Below are positions 59,258 through 64,000 of a DNA stretch of 64,000 nt, piece after piece. The notes beneath the pieces were generated by a model. That model was not told the origin of the DNA and ran no database searches. It worked only from the letters and a program-made list of their open reading frames with translations. Within the stretch, counting starts at the first letter, position 1, and every line of letters starts with the position of its first letter. A program made the position numbers and the translations under genes. This stretch comes from Tribonema minus (lineage: Eukaryota > Sar > Xanthophyceae > Tribonematales > Tribonemataceae), in contig JAFCMP010000113.1 of the NCBI GenBank assembly GCA_017506865.1, positions 558,001 to 622,000 on the forward strand. Reading direction: 5' to 3'.

Positions 59258-59348
59258 CACTGCAGTGGATTTCGAACCCAGGATAATCCTGGCCTATGCC
59301 TGATGCACCCTCAGCCCTGACTAAAAACGTCTACACCACTTTGCAGTG
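59258..59348 (-). other. tRNA-like fold, possible tRNA pseudogene or SINE head
   Basis: A 91-nt segment starts CACTGCA and ends TGCAGTG, a perfect 7-bp acceptor-like stem, with a B-box-like GGTTCGAAATC in the expected place and a 6-bp hairpin (CCAGGA/TCCTGG) where a long variable arm would be. The D arm and position 33 do not fit a functional tRNA. Confidence 0.25.
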
Positions 59349-62086
59349 CAGAACACATCTGCACTGCATGCACTACAGGCCCAGGCCAAGGTGCCCTTAC
59401 GTCAGCGGAGATATCTTTTTTCTGTATTGAGTCAAGTGTACATGCCGAATTCAAGCAGAGAAGCTGATCTTTTGGGCACCATGGTACCTCTGGGCTCTAC
59501 TTCCGCCAACTGCTACTTCAGAAAAGCACAGAGAGCACCTTCATTCGAACAGCGGAAGGGCGCCTTGAGGCAGCAGCATCATGTGAGGTGCTGCCCGAAA
59601 AGGACGGCACGAATGCCTCCTAATGCCCTAGTGCGTTGTGCCATAGCCAGACGTCGTTTCGACATCTGAGGCGTGCATCGTGCCAGATATATTGAGGGGT
59701 TGCTGCATCGCCCGCTAATTAGCTGGGTCGTGCGTCATACCAGATGGAGGATTTGATGCATCGCCCTTATGGCTACACAGACTTCGACCTCGCAGTACAT
59801 AGAAGTCGTTGACTGTCGCCACCTCTAGGGAAGGCACCCTAGCGATGACGGCGGCCTTCTGCTGCTCGTCTGGATGTGCTCTCTGCGCTCTCCACAACCT
59901 GGACTGCTGCTGCGTTTTGTGGTCTGCAAGCACCGCACAAATGGTTTACCTGCACTTCTCGCTAAGTGTGGCTGACCACCCAACCTGTCGCTTGTCTGCC
60001 GCCTTCTTCGTCTTCTTGCTCGCTGCTGTCCTTCCTCTTTGTGTCGTCTCTGCGAGAGGGAGAGCAGCAGTGGGGTGTGTGTTCAGCACTTCTTATCCGT
60101 TGCACCGATTTGAATTTCTTTGCCGCCCAAAGTTTGGACCTTCCTCAACAGTAGCAAAGCACGGACCTTGTTTGACAGTGTCTGTGAAGCCTGCGTGTCC
60201 AGATGTGCAGCTTCCATCACGCGAAGACTGCAAAAGTGCACGCACTGTGGCAGACGAAGTACAGGGCTGCGGGTGCATCTTTCCCCAGCAGCAGCAGCAA
60301 AATTCGATGCAGATGTATTGACTTTCAGCAACTCACGCACTTCACATGCCTGCACCGTTCTATTGATGGGCTCACAGTGCACACCTGCGTTTTCTTGGCG
60401 ACGAGCGTACATTATAAGCGCTGTCCTCTAGTGGTGGGCACATCAAGCGCGCCTGCGCTTTCCCGGGGCCATTGCGTCATGCAAGTCTACCACATCGGTT
60501 GCATGCGTCTACTATGCGCATCAGCTCGATGCTTTTGCAAATAGCATCGATGCGAAAATGTCACATCAACACAAGTGCCTGCATGGCAGGGCAAGCCAAA
60601 TTTTACATTTTTACCATCCACTCACTGAGCCATCCTACTTTCCTTCTTAGTTAAACTTTCCTATACAACAACAGCAGAGTAAAAAGTAGACGAACATCAT
60701 GGAAGATGTTGCGTTTTAGGCTGTTGTTCAAGTTGACATTATCAAAGTTTTGAAATCGGACACGTAGGTGGTAGATTCTGCAAACTCTAGCACAGCCTCT
60801 GTACCTTCACCGATGACAGCCTGGGAAATGGCCTCATCATCTCTCGAAATGGGCTGCAGTCGTAGCTGCCTGCGACTGTGCTTGTGCCTCACAGCAGATG
60901 ACACACCCCAAAAGGAGAACCGAATGATGGGTTTGTGTTATTAAAAGTAGGCAGCGGGGGAGGCATTGGCGAGCACAACACTGGCGCCAAAAATTCATTA
61001 ATGGCGTCGCGTTTTTGTCGTGTCTACTCCTGCCCTCGAATACTGCAGTTTCTTGATGCCATCATCTTAACCATTGCGAAACGCACCAGCAACATCCATG
61101 AAGCTCAGCCTGTACACGCAATTGGAGACAATGCAGAGCAGCAATGCAAGCATCCAGTCTGAGATCCTGGTAGCACTGTTAAGTTGCTTTGCTGTCACGG
61201 TGCTGGTGGCAGTGCACGTGCGTGCATAGATGACTGATACCGCCGCCATGCTGCGAAACCCATCTTGCGAGGGGCCACTTCTCCATTGTGGTCAATTCCC
61301 AATGTGAGATGGTCACATCCTGATCTGGGAGTGGAGGATGGGCTGCTCAGCCATGCTCGCGGCGGCACTGAGCAGCACTCATGTTCCCATCTGCAGCTGC
61401 CATCAGTGCAGGTGAATGCGGCCAGTACATTATGCAAGTACCAGAGTCTATATATACTGCTCGTTAGCACCGAGAGGTGCGGCAGCACTCGCGGTGGCGC
61501 TGATGGTGGCGAGGGTGCATCAGGCAGCAAGGGGATGGGAGATGCTGGCTGTGAGCAGGAGCTGCGGAGTCGCGTGTGGTGAGGATACGGCTTTGGGCAG
61601 CAGCAGGGGATATTGGAACATGGGGATACGGATAGCATCAGGGCACACTGTAGATCGTTTGCTTGAACACGCAAGAAAGAGAACCTCGGCCAGGCACGTC
61701 AGCGGCGTGCTTAGGCAAGGAATCGAGGACCGGGCGCCTCTGGCCCAAATGTATACTAGAGGCATAACCGCGGTCCTCCGGCGTTTTCGCTCAAGAGATG
61801 GAGACATCGGCTACGATAGGTGTGGCTCAGACTGGGTGCCGCTGTGTCTGCCCCCCATGAGTCTAGTACAAGCCTGCAACGCAGGGCTCTAAGGGCCCGT
61901 CCGATTTTAGTTTTTTGCATTCTTATCCAACGCATCAAGCCCACCTTGGGGCTGCTATAAATACAAGATCATAAGTACATTATGCAAGTGCCACCGATGC
62001 GTCGGCTGCTGGCATTGCAGACCTGCCACCAACACCATTAGCACCGGGTGCTGATCATGAGAAAAGATGAAGACATAATATGGGTC

Positions 62087-62114
62087 GCACCGCATCCCGT
62101 CCAGGATGCGGTGC
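62087..62114. repeat. Short perfect hairpin
   Basis: An 11-bp perfect stem (GCACCGCATCC with GGATGCGGTGC) with a 6-base loop. No gene or U-tract follows; role unknown. Confidence 0.6.
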
Positions 62115-62852
62115 TGCGCTTGTCATCATGCAGCAGCAATGCATGCTTTCACGCCACCACGGCTTGCCAGCACACACGGTAGCGCCATATGATTGCCCGG
62201 GGCCCATAGTGCAGACCAACTCCCATCCCCCACTGCGGATTCTGCAGTGGCTGCGCCATGCCAAAGGATTTATCTACTTTTACGCATTTGCTCGCCTTCT
62301 TCACCATGATGTTGCTTGTCAAAGCAGGAGGCACGGGGGGCATTAAAAAGTGAATCCCAGAAAAGGTTCTATTAATCAAAGTGTAACGGTTGGCACACAC
62401 ACACGAGACCTCGCACCGACTCTCAATCGGCTACTGAGATAGGAAGCAGCAGGCGCGCAGGTAAGACAGCTTCGCCACGCCGCTGTCGATCTCGCGCGCT
62501 AGCAAAGCGTGTAAGTCGTTTGCGTTTTGCAGTTTTCATTGGACAGCCCATTTTGTGCGGCATCGACTTGCTCACACCCTGGTTCAGCTTCACTGACGCT
62601 CACTTGCCAAATGTAGCCACAGTGCGCACACCTAGCTTCTGCTGTATAATCGTTGCACATTGCTGCGCCAGCTTTATTTAATGCGCTGCAGCGACAACAA
62701 CAAGTTGTTGTGTGCGCGCCATGAATTGCACGAATCCTTGCACAAATTTGCTTTGACATCTTACACGTACGAGGCTACCTCTGCGCAATTAGACACCGCA
62801 AAGCACCTTGTCTCACAGCGTCATTCATGCTCTTGCTTTTTCACAGGAAACG

Positions 62853-63770
62853 ATGGCCTAGAGGACCGCAAAGCGCAAGGCATCGCCAGACAAGTTTGAC
62901 CTGCCACAGGCCGCATGGGTGACGATGGCAACTTCCAACATGTGCTTCGTGCGCAGCTCCGCGCTTGACGCAGAGGGAACCACCCACAACCTTCAAGAGT
63001 TTGTCAGGAATGTTCTTGAAGAGGAGGCGTGGACCCTCCTATAGTCACCGCATGCAACTCAATCTACTTCAGCCGCAATGGATACGACAACGTCACTGCG
63101 GAGACGGGGCTGTCCGATAAGTTTGCAGTACAATGCCTGAAGGCTCTGCGCGCTCACGCCATGGAGATCGCAGCGGAGGTAAGCGCTTGCAGCCACATGT
63201 TGGTTGCAGTATGGCAGACATGTGCGTTTTCAGCCACAGTGTTCAGCACCTGTGCTTGATGAACACACTCCCAAAGCATTTTATGTAGAAGTAGTTGTTC
63301 TCGGTGGCTGCTGCAGCAGTAGCAGCGTTGCTGCATCACGCACAATAGGCCAGAGAGTTGTGGACAACGGGTGCACTTCAAAGCATACAAGCAGCAGCCA
63401 TGTTCACTGGAACTGGAACATACCCCAACTCATGCCAACACTGCTCGCATTTGCACATCCTGCATTCAGCATGTGTGTGCCCCCCCCCCCCCCCCCCCCC
63501 CGTTGCAGCTCACTGTCATTCACTCGCTTCAAGCATGTAAGTATGTGTCCGAAATTCTGAACGCTATTGTGGTGCTCAACGATCGCCGCTTGCTTTACCA
63601 GTGCACCACATGTTCACATTTGCTGCCCACACTTTCCACGTATTGTAACCAGTACACACGTGTACGCTGCATTGTGCAACAGGCGGAGGCGGCAGCGGAG
63701 GAGGGAGCAGGTGGCGGGCAAGCTGACGCGGCGGACATTGCAGAGGAAGCCGGCGATGGTGACAATGCAG
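62853..63770 (+). pseudogene. Unknown gene family, copy C
   Basis: It aligns with copy B: ATG GCC then TAG at codon 3 (62859-62861), FDLPQAAWVTMATSNMCFV, GTTHNLQEFVRNVLEEEAW, a frame change near 63040, then IVTACNSIYFSRNGYDNVTA, ETGLSDKFAVQCLKALRAHA and MEIAAE up to a donor at 63178. Possible further exons: 63509-63536 after a 22-C tract and GTTGCAG, and 63683-63770 (acidic: ADAADIAEEAGDGDNA), but their phases do not fit cleanly. The nonsense codon and shift suggest a pseudogene; a real gene using another start cannot be excluded. Function unknown. Confidence 0.5.
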
Positions 63771-64000
63771 GTACATTCATGATGTTCATAGGTACTACAT
63801 GACTTCAAAGACAATTTACAGTATTGCATTTCTTGATGGTTGTCATTGTCATTTGACATCTGTGATAGTACTCAGCACCTGCACGCAGCGCAGACACATG
63901 GGGCCCTCTGCCCCGGCGGCATGGTTACAATTGCATATTGACGATGCGGCTGCCATAAACGGCTCTTCTCATGACATCATGCGACATCAAGCATTCCATT
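63771..64000. other. Window end, nothing recognised
   Basis: AT-richer sequence without a clear exon; may be intron or 3' flank of the preceding locus. Confidence 0.4.

Larger units (their letters stand above)
57541..62852. other. Gene-poor region with isolated exon-like segments
   Basis: No complete gene recognised in about 5.3 kb. 58160-58273 is exon-like (CAG before, FVCEVLNCDHMNVFVPGTHY then VFKRHRAIVT, GTGAGAG after) but without a partner. 59740-60000 on the minus strand contains a degenerate frame (KRQVGWSATLSEKC, VATVNDFYVLRGRSL) that could be an old transposon fragment. GC is lower than in the gene-dense half. Confidence 0.4.

Noticed and set aside
1..64000. Bacterial-style features: operons, ribosome binding sites, CRISPR, prophage, toxin-antitoxin pairs
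   Set aside because: Genes are intron-split and eukaryotic in family. The repeats are tandem exon copies, telomeric hexamers or trinucleotide tracts, with no direct-repeat/spacer pattern.

Overview
Nuclear DNA of a eukaryote, probably a GC-rich microalga or protist that builds flagella. Exons are extremely GC-rich and encode long Ala, Gly, Pro and Ser homopolymers. Introns follow GT-AG rules, often with C-homopolymer tracts before the acceptor. Two genes belong to ciliary families (OFD1-like LisH/coiled-coil; CCDC81-type HU plus calcyphosin-like EF hands). Interstitial telomeric blocks are TTAGGG-type. A photosynthetic stramenopile would fit, but the species cannot be proved from this window. 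There are no operons, ribosome binding sites or CRISPR arrays.

Layout: (1) minus strand, left edge to 6240: OFD1-like centriolar protein, 3' end off the window. (2) plus, 8099-21690: seven-exon gene for a giant RS-rich protein with four bromodomain-like segments, divergent from gene 1. (3) plus, 22842-27927: four-exon SURF6/RRP14 nucleolar ribosome-biogenesis factor. (4) plus, 28894-31553: three-exon organellar-type PPR protein. (5) minus, 35714-41070: decayed non-LTR retrotransposon with zinc fingers, reverse transcriptase and a C-terminal CCHC/restriction-like endonuclease region. (6) plus, 41403-42456: pseudogene copy of the PPR gene. (7) plus, 43988-51026: seven-exon fusion of two HU domains, two calcyphosin-like EF-hand modules and an IQ motif. 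(8) minus, 52786-56202: mitochondrial carrier of the folate/FAD/pyridine-nucleotide branch. (9) 56797-63770: three broken copies of one unknown gene, two of them forming an inverted repeat.

The main structural observation is a recurring process rather than one gene. At most of the multi-exon genes an exon edge (exon tail plus donor, or acceptor plus exon head) has been copied into the neighbouring intron, once to three times, with graded divergence. In the OFD1-like gene two copies are bounded by both AG and GT and are exactly 72 nt in phase 0, so they could be included without changing the frame. In the tetra-bromodomain gene one acceptor and exon head occurs four times in a row. In the EF-hand gene the copied exon tails alternate with telomeric hexamers. 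This looks like ongoing birth of exons or introns by tandem duplication.

Exon boundaries were worked out by hand from reading frame, GT/AG sites and family conservation. No transcript data or database search was available.
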